Origin: Pseudidiomarina indica | GTDB taxonomy: Bacteria; Pseudomonadota; Gammaproteobacteria; Enterobacterales; Alteromonadaceae | Length of the DNA stretch: 64,000 nucleotides | NCBI GenBank assembly: GCA_029279945.1 | Contig: JAJUHK010000001.1 | Coordinates: forward strand, 304,463-368,462 | Direction of reading: 5' to 3' | Shown: positions 46,340 through 55,081 of the stretch, piece by piece | How positions within the stretch are numbered: the first letter of the stretch is position 1 | Layout: every line of letters starts with the position of its first letter | Translations under genes and position numbers: made by a program | The notes under the pieces: generated by a model | The model's input: only the letters and a program-made list of their open reading frames with translations | Database searches by the model: none | Told to the model about the DNA's origin: nothing

Positions 46340-47839
46340 TTATTTTAAATGAATGGTCATGTTCGGGCCGGAAACGTCGGCGATATCGCTTTCAAACCAG
46401 CGTGCAGTAATAGTTTTAGTTTCACTATAGAAACGCACCGCTTGCTTACCGTAAGCATGTAAATCACCGAAGAACGAACCTTTCCATCCCGTAAATGAGA
46501 AGAATGGGAGAGGTACAGGAATAGGAATGTTAATTCCCACTTGCCCTACTTCAACATGATGTTGATATTTCCGTGCCGCAGCACCGCTAGCGGTGAATAT
46601 TGAGGTACCGTTACCGTATGGATTGGCGTTCACAATGGCTAAGGCATCATCAAGTGAATCGACTTCCATCGCGCATAATACCGGACCGAAAATCTCATTT
46701 TTGTAGATTTCCATGTCGGTCGTAACGCCGCTAAACATGGTTGGACCAACCCAGTTGCCGTTTGGATAACCATCGACTTGGCATTGACGCCCGTCAACCA
46801 GTAAGTTAGCGCCTTCCGCCACGCCTTGGGTAATAAAGTTTTCAACCCGTTGCTTAGCTTGCGGGCTAATCAGCGGACCATAAGCTGCATCTTTATCATC
46901 CCATGCACCTGGCTTTACTTTTTCCAACTCAGCAGCTACTTCTGGGATCCACTCTCGTGCTGCCCCTACAAACAATGCTACCGAAATAGCCATACAACGT
47001 TGCCCTGCAGCCCCAACTGAAGCACCCACCAGGTTGCTAATTACTTGAGCTTTGTTTGCATCAGGCATAATGACACAGTGGTTCTTAGCACCAGCAAAGG
47101 CCTGCACGCGTTTCATATTTTCCGTACCACGACGGTAGATGTATTGACCTACAGGCACCGAACCGACAAACGAAATCGCTTTAATCGCTGGTTCATCAAG
47201 GATGAAATCAACTTGCTCTTTAGCACCATGAATGACTTGCAATACGCCTTTTGGTACACCTGCTAGCTCAAACAACTCAACCAATTTGGTTGGCGTAAGC
47301 GGGTCTTGCTCCGATGGTTTCAAAATAAAGGTATTACCGCAGGCGATCGCCAGAGGGAACATCCATAGTGGAATCATCGCCGGAAAGTTAAACGGGGTAA
47401 TCCCAGCACACACACCCAGTGGTTGGGTGTAGCTATAACTGTCAATTCCACGCGCGACGTTCTCAACGGTTTCGCCCATTAACAATGAAGGAATATTCGC
47501 TGCATGTTCAACGACTTCAATACCCCGCCATACGTCGCCTTTGGCATCATCAAAGGTTTTCCCTGTTTCACTGGCTAAAATCGTGGCGATCTCATCGTGA
47601 TGCTCTTTTAACAATGCTTGATACCGCATCATCACCCGCGCACGCTCCGACACAGGCACTTCTTTCCACGTTAAGAACGCTTCCTTCGCACTCGCCACCG
47701 CTCGCTGCATTTCTGCTTGGGTAGCGCATGGCACTTGGGCAATGATCTCTTGGGTAGCTGGATTGGTGACATCAATCCATTGCTCGCTGGTAGATTGAAT
47801 AAACTCACCATCAATAAAAAGTGGTACCTTTTTGCTCAT
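46340..47839 (-). CDS. mmsA: Methylmalonate-semialdehyde dehydrogenase (CoA-acylating) MmsA
   Basis: The 499-residue aldehyde dehydrogenase converts methylmalonate semialdehyde to propionyl-CoA with NAD and CoA. It has the family blocks [40 protein letters not shown] and the catalytic cysteine in [17 protein letters not shown], plus [14 protein letters not shown] spacing diagnostic of the CoA-acylating subgroup. It leads the leftward block and has GAGGTAATTCAG before its ATG. It is divergent from an AraC-type regulator, the mmsA-mmsR arrangement known from Pseudomonas. Confidence 0.96.
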   Translation of the reverse strand: MSKKVPLFIDGEFIQSTSEQWIDVTNPATQEIIAQVPCATQAEMQRAVASAKEAFLTWKEVPVSERARVMMRYQALLKEHHDEIATILASETGKTFDDAKGDVWRGIEVVEHAANIPSLLMGETVENVARGIDSYSYTQPLGVCAGITPFNFPAMIPLWMFPLAIACGNTFILKPSEQDPLTPTKLVELFELAGVPKGVLQVIHGAKEQVDFILDEPAIKAISFVGSVPVGQYIYRRGTENMKRVQAFAGAKNHCVIMPDANKAQVISNLVGASVGAAGQRCMAISVALFVGAAREWIPEVAAELEKVKPGAWDDKDAAYGPLISPQAKQRVENFITQGVAEGANLLVDGRQCQVDGYPNGNWVGPTMFSGVTTDMEIYKNEIFGPVLCAMEVDSLDDALAIVNANPYGNGTSIFTASGAAARKYQHHVEVGQVGINIPIPVPLPFFSFTGWKGSFFGDLHAYGKQAVRFYSETKTITARWFESDIADVSGPNMTIHLK

Positions 47840-47848
47840 CTGAATTAC

Positions 47849-47894
47849 CTCGTTGTTGTATTCATCTAATCCTATGTTCTTTATTCTCGTTGTT
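47849..47894. repeat. Direct repeats of CTCGTTGTT between mmsA and the AraC-type regulator
   Basis: CTCGTTGTT occurs at 47849-47857 and 47886-47894, 37 bases apart, in the divergent promoter region. AraC-family activators often bind direct repeats next to the -35 of their target. The left copy also supplies the complement of the mmsA ribosome site, so that one may be coincidental. Confidence 0.3.
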
Positions 47895-47904
47895 TTGCGG
47901 TCTC

Positions 47905-47933
47905 TTTAACATTGACGAACTTGCCTCTATAAT
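47905..47933 (+). promoter_or_regulatory. Candidate promoter for the AraC-type regulator
   Basis: TATAAT (47928-47933) is a perfect -10; TTTAAC (47905-47910) lies 17 bases upstream as a weak -35. The implied start at about 47940 is 22 bases before the preferred ATG at 47962, which argues against starts at 47821 or 47932 upstream of or within the promoter. Confidence 0.5.
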
Positions 47934-47961
47934 GGACAAAATTGCGATTTTGGAACCCTTT

Positions 47962-48867
47962 ATGAGTCAACCGTCGTCATGGCCGCTGCCGCCGGGTAGT
48001 TCACGGGTCGTATTACCCTTAAAACTCACCCAGCAATTAGCCCAACACCCATTGACAAAACACCTGTACCCTCTGTCCTATGGGCACTATGTGGATGCTG
48101 TAGGGCATCACGTTGAACGTCAATCGCATACCGATTATCTGCTTATTTTCTGTTACCGTGGTCGTGGTTGGTTTCGCACCCCTCATACACAAGGAGCGTT
48201 GCAAGCTGGGCAATTATTGCTATTGCCCGCAGGGCAACCACATGCCTATCGTGCTGATCGACAGCATCCTTGGAGTATTTACTGGACCCATTTTAGTGGA
48301 CAAGCGGCAAGTAGCTGTATCAATTTTCTTGCGTTGACCGATACTCAACCAGTACTCTCGCTGGCACAATGGCGACCATTACTCCCGGTGGTGACCAATC
48401 TCCTTAACCTACAAACTCAACACCAGCAATTTACCGCAGCCGTTGTTGCCGCCAGCTTGTTGCAGCAAATTATTGCGGAGTTACCGCGGTTAACCGTCAC
48501 CACAACAGCTCCTCAAGGGTTTGACCTAACCGCACTAGAACGGTTCATGTACGATAATTATCATCGCGATTTAACGCTCGCTGATTTTGCCGAATTTGCG
48601 GGTCTATCTCGCTTTCATTTCAGTAAAAAGTTCAAGCAATTAACTGGCACGAGTCCAATGCGTTATTTCAACCAAATTCGCGTTAAAATGGCCTGTCAGC
48701 TATTGGACACATCCACTGACTCTATTCGTCACATTGGCCAACAATTAGGGTTTGATGACCCGTATTATTTTTCGCGTTTGTTCAAGAAAACCATGGGGAT
48801 GGCACCACAGCATTATCGTGATAGTGCTAGTTTACGAGCTGTACACCAACCACTTAAAGGAGTTTGA
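47962..48867 (+). CDS. AraC-family transcriptional regulator, MmsR-like
   Basis: The 301-residue regulator has an N-terminal cupin ligand domain (TDYLLIFCYRGRGWFRTP, GQLLLLPAGQPHAYRADRQH) and a C-terminal double helix-turn-helix (LTLADFAEFAGLSRFHFSKK, then SIRHIGQQLGFDDPYYFSRL). Divergence from mmsA suggests it activates the valine block, as MmsR does in Pseudomonas. A longer frame opens at 47821, but a promoter lies inside that stretch; the ATG at 47962, with TTTTGGAA about 9 bases upstream, is preferred. The transporter gene starts 2 bases after its stop. Confidence 0.88.
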   Translation: MSQPSSWPLPPGSSRVVLPLKLTQQLAQHPLTKHLYPLSYGHYVDAVGHHVERQSHTDYLLIFCYRGRGWFRTPHTQGALQAGQLLLLPAGQPHAYRADRQHPWSIYWTHFSGQAASSCINFLALTDTQPVLSLAQWRPLLPVVTNLLNLQTQHQQFTAAVVAASLLQQIIAELPRLTVTTTAPQGFDLTALERFMYDNYHRDLTLADFAEFAGLSRFHFSKKFKQLTGTSPMRYFNQIRVKMACQLLDTSTDSIRHIGQQLGFDDPYYFSRLFKKTMGMAPQHYRDSASLRAVHQPLKGV

Positions 48868-48869
48868 CC

Positions 48870-49718
48870 ATGTGGATTTTATGGGCTGTTACCGGATTAT
48901 GGGCGGCAAGCTTTTCTCTCATTGGTGAGTTTCTAGCCGGCCACGTTGACGGATACATTGCCGTCTTTATCCGCATGGTTTTGGCATTGCTCCTATTTTT
49001 ACCGCTTTGGCAGCCCGCTCGCCTCAGTTGGCGTCAACATACACAATTGCTTGCGATTGGCGCATTCCAAATTGGTGTCATGTACCTCTTTCTTTATCAT
49101 GCTTTTCTCTATCTCACGGTGCCCGAGGTTTTACTATTTACCATTTTCACCCCGTTTTATGTCACCTTACTCGATGACTGGCTCTTTCAGCGCCGTCGAT
49201 TACCACTGCGCTGGTGGGTAGCCACACTAATTGCTGTGATGGGCGCTGCAGTGATCCGCTACGATACTTTGAGTGACTCATTTCTACTTGGCTTCCTATT
49301 GATCCAAGCAGCCAACCTCTGTTTTGCAGCTGGGCAGGTGTGTTACAAACACATGGAACTTGGGAGTCAACGTAATCAAGTACACGTATTCGCCTCATTC
49401 TTTATCGGTGCCACCCTCGCCACTGGCATTGCCATGGCACTATTTGCTGATCTACGTATGTATCCGACCACGACCGTCCAGTGGATCGTATTATTGTGGC
49501 TCGGTTTAGGCGCCTCTGGATTGGGATACCTCGCATGGAATCTCGGTGCCAAACGCGTCAATGTGGCCCAGCTCGCCACCATGAACAATATGCTGATTCC
49601 AGCTGGGCTACTCATTAATTACGTGTTTTGGGGCGAGTCGGTCCCATGGCACAGACTCGCCGTTGGTGGTGTAATCCTGCTATTTTCTGTCTGGTTAGCG
49701 TCGCGGCGAGGTCGTTAA
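48870..49718 (+). CDS. EamA (DMT superfamily) transporter
   Basis: The 282-residue protein has about ten hydrophobic segments in two EamA repeats (roughly 1-130 and 142-280), with the second carrying GASGLGYLAWNLGAKRV. The family mostly exports amino acids or metabolites. I chose the ATG at 48870 over TTG at 48864 because AAAGGAG lies 7 bases before the ATG. It follows the AraC-type regulator by 2 bases and so is probably co-transcribed. Its stop overlaps that of the convergent thiolase gene. The substrate is unknown; an amino acid or branched-chain keto acid is only a contextual guess. Confidence 0.85.
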   Translation: MWILWAVTGLWAASFSLIGEFLAGHVDGYIAVFIRMVLALLLFLPLWQPARLSWRQHTQLLAIGAFQIGVMYLFLYHAFLYLTVPEVLLFTIFTPFYVTLLDDWLFQRRRLPLRWWVATLIAVMGAAVIRYDTLSDSFLLGFLLIQAANLCFAAGQVCYKHMELGSQRNQVHVFASFFIGATLATGIAMALFADLRMYPTTTVQWIVLLWLGLGASGLGYLAWNLGAKRVNVAQLATMNNMLIPAGLLINYVFWGESVPWHRLAVGGVILLFSVWLASRRGR

Positions 49719-50893
49719 ATAAGTTCGACTGCAACAGCTACCGCTTCCCCACCACCAATACATAATGACGTCACGCCACGTTTGAGTTGGCGTTGCTGCA
49801 AGGCATGCAACAAGGTTACCAACAAACGCGCGCCACTGGCGCCAATTGGGTGGCCAAGGGCACAAGCACCGCCATTCACATTCACCCGTTCGTGTGGCAA
49901 GTTCATTTCTTGCATAGCGAGCATAGTAACCATGGCAAAGGCTTCATTAATCTCCCACAAGTCCACATCCGTCGTCTGCCAATTGAGTTGCTGCAACAAC
50001 TTGGTCATCGCTCCAATAGGCGCAACGGTGAACTCCGCTGGTGCTTGCGCGTGGGTGGCATGCCCAACGACCCGAGCTAATGGCTTAATTCCTTGTGCTA
50101 AGGCATCGCTCTCGCGCATCAAAATTAAGGCCGCAGCGCCATCTGAAATTGAGCTTGAGTTCGCTGCGGTAATGGTCCCTTGCGGTGCAAATGCTGGGCG
50201 CAATTGTGGAATCTTCTCCGGCATCGCTTTGCCCGGCTGTTCATCAATGCTTACTGTTACCTCACCTTTGCGGGTACTGTATGTGACTGGCACAACTTCA
50301 GCTTCAAATAAGCCATCGCGAATCGCGGTCTGCGCTCGGGTTAATGACGCTAATGCAAATTCATCCATGGCTTCCCTGGTCAACCCATACTCATCGGCAG
50401 TCGCCTGGGCGTAGGTTCCCATCGCTTTTCCTTCATAGGCGTCTTCTAAGCCATCCAACATCATATGGTCATAGATCGTATCATGTCCCATACGCAAACC
50501 CGCGCGGGCTTTTTTCATGAGATAAGGTGCATTGGTCATACTTTCCATGCCGCCGGCAACCACAGCCTGAGCCGATCCTGCCCGCAAAATATCGGCAGCT
50601 AACATCACTGCTTTTAAGCCAGAACCACACACCTTGTTAATGGTGGTAGCACCTACCTGCCGTGGCAACTCAGCATACAAAGCGGCCTGTCGCGCCGGTG
50701 CTTGCCCTAATCCTGCGGGCAATACGTTGCCCATAATTACTTCTGATAAATCGGTTCCTTGTAGCCCGCTTTGTGCTAGTGCCGCTTGAATTGCAGTAGC
50801 CCCCAAACGTGGTGCGCTTACCTCAGTTAAGGCACCTTGAAAGCCACCCATTGGGGTACGCTTAGCGGCAACGATAACCACAGCATCTGACAT
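49715..50893 (-). CDS. Thiolase (acetyl-CoA C-acetyltransferase, IvdA/AtoB-like)
   Basis: The 392-residue thiolase has the nucleophile cysteine in NKVCGSGLKAVMLAAD (near residue 88), the NEAFA block WEINEAFAMVTM, GGACALGHPIGASGARLLVT with the catalytic histidine, and the base cysteine in SLCIGGGEAVAVAVE. It could cleave acetoacetyl-CoA from AacS and 2-methylacetoacetyl-CoA from isoleucine, which fits its place between the valine/isoleucine and leucine blocks. It is divergent from liuR across a strong palindrome. TATAGGAG precedes the start. Confidence 0.93.
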   Translation of the reverse strand: MSDAVVIVAAKRTPMGGFQGALTEVSAPRLGATAIQAALAQSGLQGTDLSEVIMGNVLPAGLGQAPARQAALYAELPRQVGATTINKVCGSGLKAVMLAADILRAGSAQAVVAGGMESMTNAPYLMKKARAGLRMGHDTIYDHMMLDGLEDAYEGKAMGTYAQATADEYGLTREAMDEFALASLTRAQTAIRDGLFEAEVVPVTYSTRKGEVTVSIDEQPGKAMPEKIPQLRPAFAPQGTITAANSSSISDGAAALILMRESDALAQGIKPLARVVGHATHAQAPAEFTVAPIGAMTKLLQQLNWQTTDVDLWEINEAFAMVTMLAMQEMNLPHERVNVNGGACALGHPIGASGARLLVTLLHALQQRQLKRGVTSLCIGGGEAVAVAVELI

Positions 50894-50959
50894 AATAACT
50901 CCTATATACTTCGTTTTTATTGGTCGTTAGCCCCAACATGCTGGTCCCAGCAACGGCTT

Positions 50960-50972
50960 GTAACCTGGTTAC
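50960..50972. promoter_or_regulatory. GTAACC-T-GGTTAC palindrome next to the LiuR site
   Basis: A 13-base interrupted palindrome (GTAACC, one base, GGTTAC) lies one base before the main LiuR-type palindrome in the thiolase-liuR gap. Its sequence differs from that site, so it may bind a second regulator, or be chance. Confidence 0.3.
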
Positions 50973-50973
50973 C

Positions 50974-50989
50974 TTTACGTTAACGTAAA
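50974..50989. promoter_or_regulatory. Likely LiuR operator between thiolase gene and liuR
   Basis: TTTACGTTAACGTAAA is a perfect 16-base palindrome in the divergent gap, 45 bases before liuR and 81 before the thiolase start. MerR-type regulators of the LiuR group bind palindromes of this TTACGT/ACGTAA kind. Placement suggests control of both the liu operon and the thiolase gene. The palindrome is seen directly; binding is inferred. Confidence 0.75.
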
Positions 50990-51033
50990 CTTGGTTTAAG
51001 CTTAGCTCCCTCAGCCATGACAAGCAAGTGAAA

Positions 51034-51462
51034 ATGACGACACAAACCACCTACAGCATCGGCGAATTAGCTCGTGAATTTGATATTACCACGCGCAGCA
51101 TTCGCTTTTATGAAGATCAAGGGTTGCTGACTCCTCAGCGCCAAGGGCAAACGCGTCTTTATACCAACAAAGACCGCGTCCGACTGAAACTTATTTTACG
51201 TGGCAAGCGATTAGGTTTTTCGCTGGCAGAAACGAAGAATCTCTTTGACCTCTATGACATGGAAAATAGCAGCGAACGTCAGCTACGTACCGTTTTAGCG
51301 CTCATTGACGATAAAAAATTATCGTTAAAGCAACAACTGGAAGATATCAAAGTGTTGCTTGTTGAATTGAGTAACCTCGAAGAACGGTGTCGCGATGAAC
51401 TCGCTGAAATTGAAGCACAATCAATGGCAAAACAATCTTCGTCAACGCAGGAGTCTCTATGA
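51034..51462 (+). CDS. liuR: MerR-family regulator LiuR
   Basis: The 142-residue regulator has a MerR helix-turn-helix ([20 protein letters not shown], then [18 protein letters not shown]) and a C-terminal coiled coil ([20 protein letters not shown]). It matches LiuR, which controls leucine/isovalerate catabolism in proteobacteria, and opens the liu operon. The start may be ATG at 51034 or GTG at 51028; neither has a strong ribosome site. The stop overlaps liuA by 4 bases. Confidence 0.93.
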   Translation: MTTQTTYSIGELAREFDITTRSIRFYEDQGLLTPQRQGQTRLYTNKDRVRLKLILRGKRLGFSLAETKNLFDLYDMENSSERQLRTVLALIDDKKLSLKQQLEDIKVLLVELSNLEERCRDELAEIEAQSMAKQSSSTQESL

Positions 51463-52628
51463 TCAGTCAATACACACAACTCAATTTTGGGCTCGGCGAG
51501 ACTGCCGATATGATCCGCGAAACTGTAAACGCGTTCGCCCGTGATGAAATTGCACCACGCGCTGCACAAATTGACGAAAGTAATGAATTCCCTGCTGATT
51601 TATGGCGCAAAATGGGGGAGCTTGGCTTACTTGGAATGACCGTATCCGAAGAGTACGGTGGCTCAGGTTTAGGCTACCTTGAGCACGTCGTCGCCATGGA
51701 GGAAATCAGTCGCGCCTCTGCTGCCGTCGGCTTAAGTTACGGTGCCCACTCTAACCTGTGTGTCAATCAAATCGCACGCAACGGCACCCCTGAACAAAAA
51801 GCGAAGTATTTACCAAAGCTGTGCTCTGGTGAATATGTTGGGGCTCTGGCGATGAGCGAGCCCAATGCCGGTTCCGACGTCGTGAGCATGAAATTACGGG
51901 CGGATCGTCACGGTGACCATTATGTGCTCAATGGCAACAAAATGTGGATCACCAACGGTCCTGATGCTGATGTTTTAGTAGTTTATGCCAAAACCAATCC
52001 TGAAAAACATTCTCGCGGAATAACTGCATTTATTATTGAACGAGATTTCCCAGGTTTTAGCACCGCACAAAAATTAGACAAACTGGGTATGCGCGGTTCC
52101 AACACCTGTGAATTAGTCTTTGAAAACTGCCGAGTCCCTGCGGCCAACGTCCTCGGTGAAGTTGATCGAGGCGCCGCTGTGTTAATGAGCGGGCTCGACT
52201 ACGAACGGGTCGTATTGTCTGCTGGCCCCTGTGGTATTATGCAGGCCTGTTTAGACGTGGTGGTGCCATACATTCATGACCGCAAACAATTTGGTCAAGC
52301 CATTGGTGAGTTCCAGTTAGTGCAAGGAAAAATCGCTGATATGTATACCCGCACAAATGCTGCGCGGGCGTACGTGTATACAGTTGCGAAAGCTTGCGAT
52401 CGTGGCGAAACCACCCGCAAAGATGCCGCTGGCGCAATTTTGTTTGCTGCTGAATTAGCAACGCAGTTGGCACTTGATGCCATTCAATTACTTGGCGGAA
52501 ACGGGTACATTAATGAATACCCAACTGGACGCTTGTTGCGCGATGCAAAACTCTATGAAATTGGGGCTGGGACCTCAGAAATTCGACGCATGCTGATTGG
52601 ACGTGAACTCTATAACGAATCAGCATAA
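51459..52628 (+). CDS. liuA: Isovaleryl-CoA dehydrogenase LiuA
   Basis: The 389-residue acyl-CoA dehydrogenase converts isovaleryl-CoA to 3-methylcrotonyl-CoA in leucine degradation. Its catalytic glutamate is in the interior position typical of isovaleryl-CoA dehydrogenase ([19 protein letters not shown]), while the C-terminal segment reads [14 protein letters not shown] with alanine where other family members have glutamate. [20 protein letters not shown] binds FAD/substrate. It overlaps liuR by 4 bases. Confidence 0.97.
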   Translation: MISQYTQLNFGLGETADMIRETVNAFARDEIAPRAAQIDESNEFPADLWRKMGELGLLGMTVSEEYGGSGLGYLEHVVAMEEISRASAAVGLSYGAHSNLCVNQIARNGTPEQKAKYLPKLCSGEYVGALAMSEPNAGSDVVSMKLRADRHGDHYVLNGNKMWITNGPDADVLVVYAKTNPEKHSRGITAFIIERDFPGFSTAQKLDKLGMRGSNTCELVFENCRVPAANVLGEVDRGAAVLMSGLDYERVVLSAGPCGIMQACLDVVVPYIHDRKQFGQAIGEFQLVQGKIADMYTRTNAARAYVYTVAKACDRGETTRKDAAGAILFAAELATQLALDAIQLLGGNGYINEYPTGRLLRDAKLYEIGAGTSEIRRMLIGRELYNESA

Positions 52629-52660
52629 TATGGCGTAACTTAATAACAAGGAGTCGCAAC

Positions 52661-54271
52661 GTGGCGGTCTTGACCAGTACCATAAATCCAAAAGATGAAA
52701 CCTTTATCGCCAATCAGCACGCGATGCAAACCATCGTCGACGATCTGTATGCAAAAGCCGCACAAATCAAACAAGGTGGTGGCGCCAAATACCAAGAACG
52801 CCATCTTGCCCGCGGTAAACTACTCGTGCGTCAGCGCATTGAAAAACTACTCGATCCTGGCTCACCGTTTCTAGAAATCGGTCAATTCGCCGCTTGGGAT
52901 TGTTACGATGATTACGTCCCGGCAGCAGGCTTAGTTGCCGGTATCGGACAGGTGGAAGGCGTGCAATGCATGATCGTTGCAAATGATGCAACGGTCAAAG
53001 GCGGGACCTACTATCCGCTGACGGTCAAAAAACACCTTCGTGCCCAAGAAATTGCTGAACGCTGTCGCTTGCCCTGTATCTACCTCGTGGATTCTGGCGG
53101 TGCTAACCTCCCACGCCAAGATGAAGTATTTCCCGACCGCGACCACTTCGGCCGCATTTTCTTCAATCAAGCCGTGATGTCCGCCAAAGGTATTCCCCAG
53201 CTCGCAGTGGTCATGGGGTTATGTACCGCTGGTGGTGCCTACGTACCAGCTATGGCCGACGAAAGTATTATCGTAAAAGAACAAGGAACGATTTTCTTAG
53301 CAGGCCCTCCATTAGTGAAAGCCGCCACGGGTGAAGAAGTCAGTGCAGAAGAACTCGGTGGTGCTGATGTTCACACCCGCATCTCCGGCGTCGCAGATCA
53401 CTATGCACATAATGATGAGCATGCCTTGGCTTTAGCACGTCGCGCCGTTGCACGCCTCAACTATCAAAGTGCGCAATCGATTCCACAGCAACAGCCCGTC
53501 CAACCACCCCGATACGATGCGCATGAAATTTATGGCATTGTCGGTACCGATTTGCGTAAACCTTACGATGTTCGTGAAGTGATTGCGCGTATCGTCGATG
53601 ATTCTGATCTCGATGAATTCAAACAAAACTATGGCACGACCTTAGTTACTGGTTTTGCTCGTATCCATGGCTACCCGGTCGGTATTGTTGCCAATAATGG
53701 TATTTTGTTTTCCGAGTCAGCACAAAAAGGCGCGCACTTTATTGAGTTATGTGCCCAACGGAAAATTCCATTAGTATTCCTGCAAAATATCACTGGCTTT
53801 ATGGTAGGAAAAAAGTACGAAGCCGAAGGGATCGCCAAACATGGAGCCAAAATGGTAACAGCGGTCAGCTGTGCGCAAGCACCTAAATTTACTGTATTAA
53901 TCGGTGGCAGCTACGGCGCTGGTAACTACGGAATGTGTGGCCGTGCCTACGAACCCACCCTGATGTTCATGTGGCCCAACGCCAGAATTTCTGTTATGGG
54001 TGGGGAGCAAGCCGCCGGTGTTATGGCGCAAGTGACCATGGATAACCTCGCGCGCCAAGGTAAAACCATGTCGGCAGCAGAACAACAACAGCTCAAGCAA
54101 CCAATTATCGATACCTATGAAAAGCAAGGGCATCCCTACTACGCATCAGCACGGCTCTGGGATGATGGTATTATTGATCCTGCCCAAACTCGTACCGTGT
54201 TAGGATTAAGCCTTGCTGCAGCAGCCAATGCGCCGATTGAAGATACGCGTTTCGGTGTGTTTCGGATGTAA
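52661..54271 (+). CDS. liuB: Methylcrotonyl-CoA carboxylase carboxyltransferase (beta) subunit LiuB
   Basis: The 536-residue carboxyltransferase moves carboxyl from biotin on LiuD to 3-methylcrotonyl-CoA. It has the two crotonase-type halves: an N-terminal CoA-binding part ([40 protein letters not shown]) and a C-terminal biotin-binding part ([40 protein letters not shown]). The start is GTG with AAGGAG seven bases upstream. It pairs with liuD two genes downstream. Confidence 0.97.
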   Translation: MAVLTSTINPKDETFIANQHAMQTIVDDLYAKAAQIKQGGGAKYQERHLARGKLLVRQRIEKLLDPGSPFLEIGQFAAWDCYDDYVPAAGLVAGIGQVEGVQCMIVANDATVKGGTYYPLTVKKHLRAQEIAERCRLPCIYLVDSGGANLPRQDEVFPDRDHFGRIFFNQAVMSAKGIPQLAVVMGLCTAGGAYVPAMADESIIVKEQGTIFLAGPPLVKAATGEEVSAEELGGADVHTRISGVADHYAHNDEHALALARRAVARLNYQSAQSIPQQQPVQPPRYDAHEIYGIVGTDLRKPYDVREVIARIVDDSDLDEFKQNYGTTLVTGFARIHGYPVGIVANNGILFSESAQKGAHFIELCAQRKIPLVFLQNITGFMVGKKYEAEGIAKHGAKMVTAVSCAQAPKFTVLIGGSYGAGNYGMCGRAYEPTLMFMWPNARISVMGGEQAAGVMAQVTMDNLARQGKTMSAAEQQQLKQPIIDTYEKQGHPYYASARLWDDGIIDPAQTRTVLGLSLAAAANAPIEDTRFGVFRM

Positions 54272-54280
54272 GGAATGATG

Positions 54281-55072
54281 ATGAACTTCACGACCATTCA
54301 ACTAACCTTAACCCCCCCCATTGCTTACCTCACCTTGAATCGGCCTGAGGTACATAACGCCTTTGATGACGTGATGATTGGCGAACTACTTACCGCCTTG
54401 TCGCAAGTCCGCAGCAGCTCCGAAATACGGGCGTTAGTATTACAAGCCAATGGTAAAAGTTTCTCGGCTGGTGCCGACCTTACGTGGATGCGTTCGATGG
54501 CCACTAAGGACTATGCTGAGAATATAGCGGATGCCAGTGAGCTATCACGTCTCATGCAAGAACTAGATGAGCTCCCAATACCTACTATTGCATGGGTACA
54601 AGGTGCCGCTTTTGGTGGCGCTGTTGGTCTAGTAGCCTGTTGCGATATCGCTTTTGCTACCCCAAACAGCAGTTTTTGCCTCAGCGAAGTAAGAATCGGC
54701 TTAATTCCCGCCGTGATCAGCCCTTATGTTATGCGCGCCATGGGCACACGTCAGGCTCGTCGCTATATGTTGACCGCCGAGCGTTTTCCTGCTGATACAG
54801 CACAGCGCCTTGGCCTGATTCATCAGGTGGTGGAGCAGTTCGACGAAGTTATACCGCCACTATTACAGCAGCTACTCGCAAACAGTCCTGCGGCCATGGC
54901 GGCGGCAAAAACATTAGCGCTTCGTGTTGACCAACAGCCGTTGAACGACGCTATCCGGCGCTATACGATTGAACAAATTGCCAGCATTCGCGTCTCGCCA
55001 GAAGGTCAAGAAGGATTAACCGCTTTTTTAGCAAAACGTCCGCCACAATGGGCGTCTAAATCGACAACTTAA
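54281..55072 (+). CDS. liuC: Methylglutaconyl-CoA hydratase LiuC
   Basis: The 263-residue crotonase hydrates 3-methylglutaconyl-CoA to HMG-CoA. Family blocks are LTLNRPEVHNAFDDVMIGEL, NGKSFSAGADLTWMRSMA, GAAFGGAVGLVACCDIAFA and SEVRIGLIPAVISPYVMRAM. Three in-frame ATGs occur at 54275, 54278 and 54281; the third is preferred because the AAGGA site lies 6 bases before it. Ten bases separate it from liuD. It is the only enoyl-CoA hydratase encoded in the window. Confidence 0.93.
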   Translation: MNFTTIQLTLTPPIAYLTLNRPEVHNAFDDVMIGELLTALSQVRSSSEIRALVLQANGKSFSAGADLTWMRSMATKDYAENIADASELSRLMQELDELPIPTIAWVQGAAFGGAVGLVACCDIAFATPNSSFCLSEVRIGLIPAVISPYVMRAMGTRQARRYMLTAERFPADTAQRLGLIHQVVEQFDEVIPPLLQQLLANSPAAMAAAKTLALRVDQQPLNDAIRRYTIEQIASIRVSPEGQEGLTAFLAKRPPQWASKSTT

Positions 55073-55081
55073 GGAACAGCA

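Noticed and set aside
47912..47917. TTGACG as the -35 of the AraC-type regulator promoter
   Set aside because: It is only 10 bases from the TATAAT at 47928, far too short a spacer for sigma-70; TTTAAC at 47905 has correct spacing though a weaker sequence.
49782..50414. A 210-codon open frame on the plus strand opposite the thiolase gene
   Set aside because: It is fully antisense to the thiolase, rich in A, S, C and K with no recognisable domain, as expected from the complementary strand of a coding region.
51003..51033. A tiny reading frame ATGACAAGCAAGTGA just before liuR as a leader peptide
   Set aside because: It has only four codons, no ribosome site and no branched-chain codons that would suggest attenuation.
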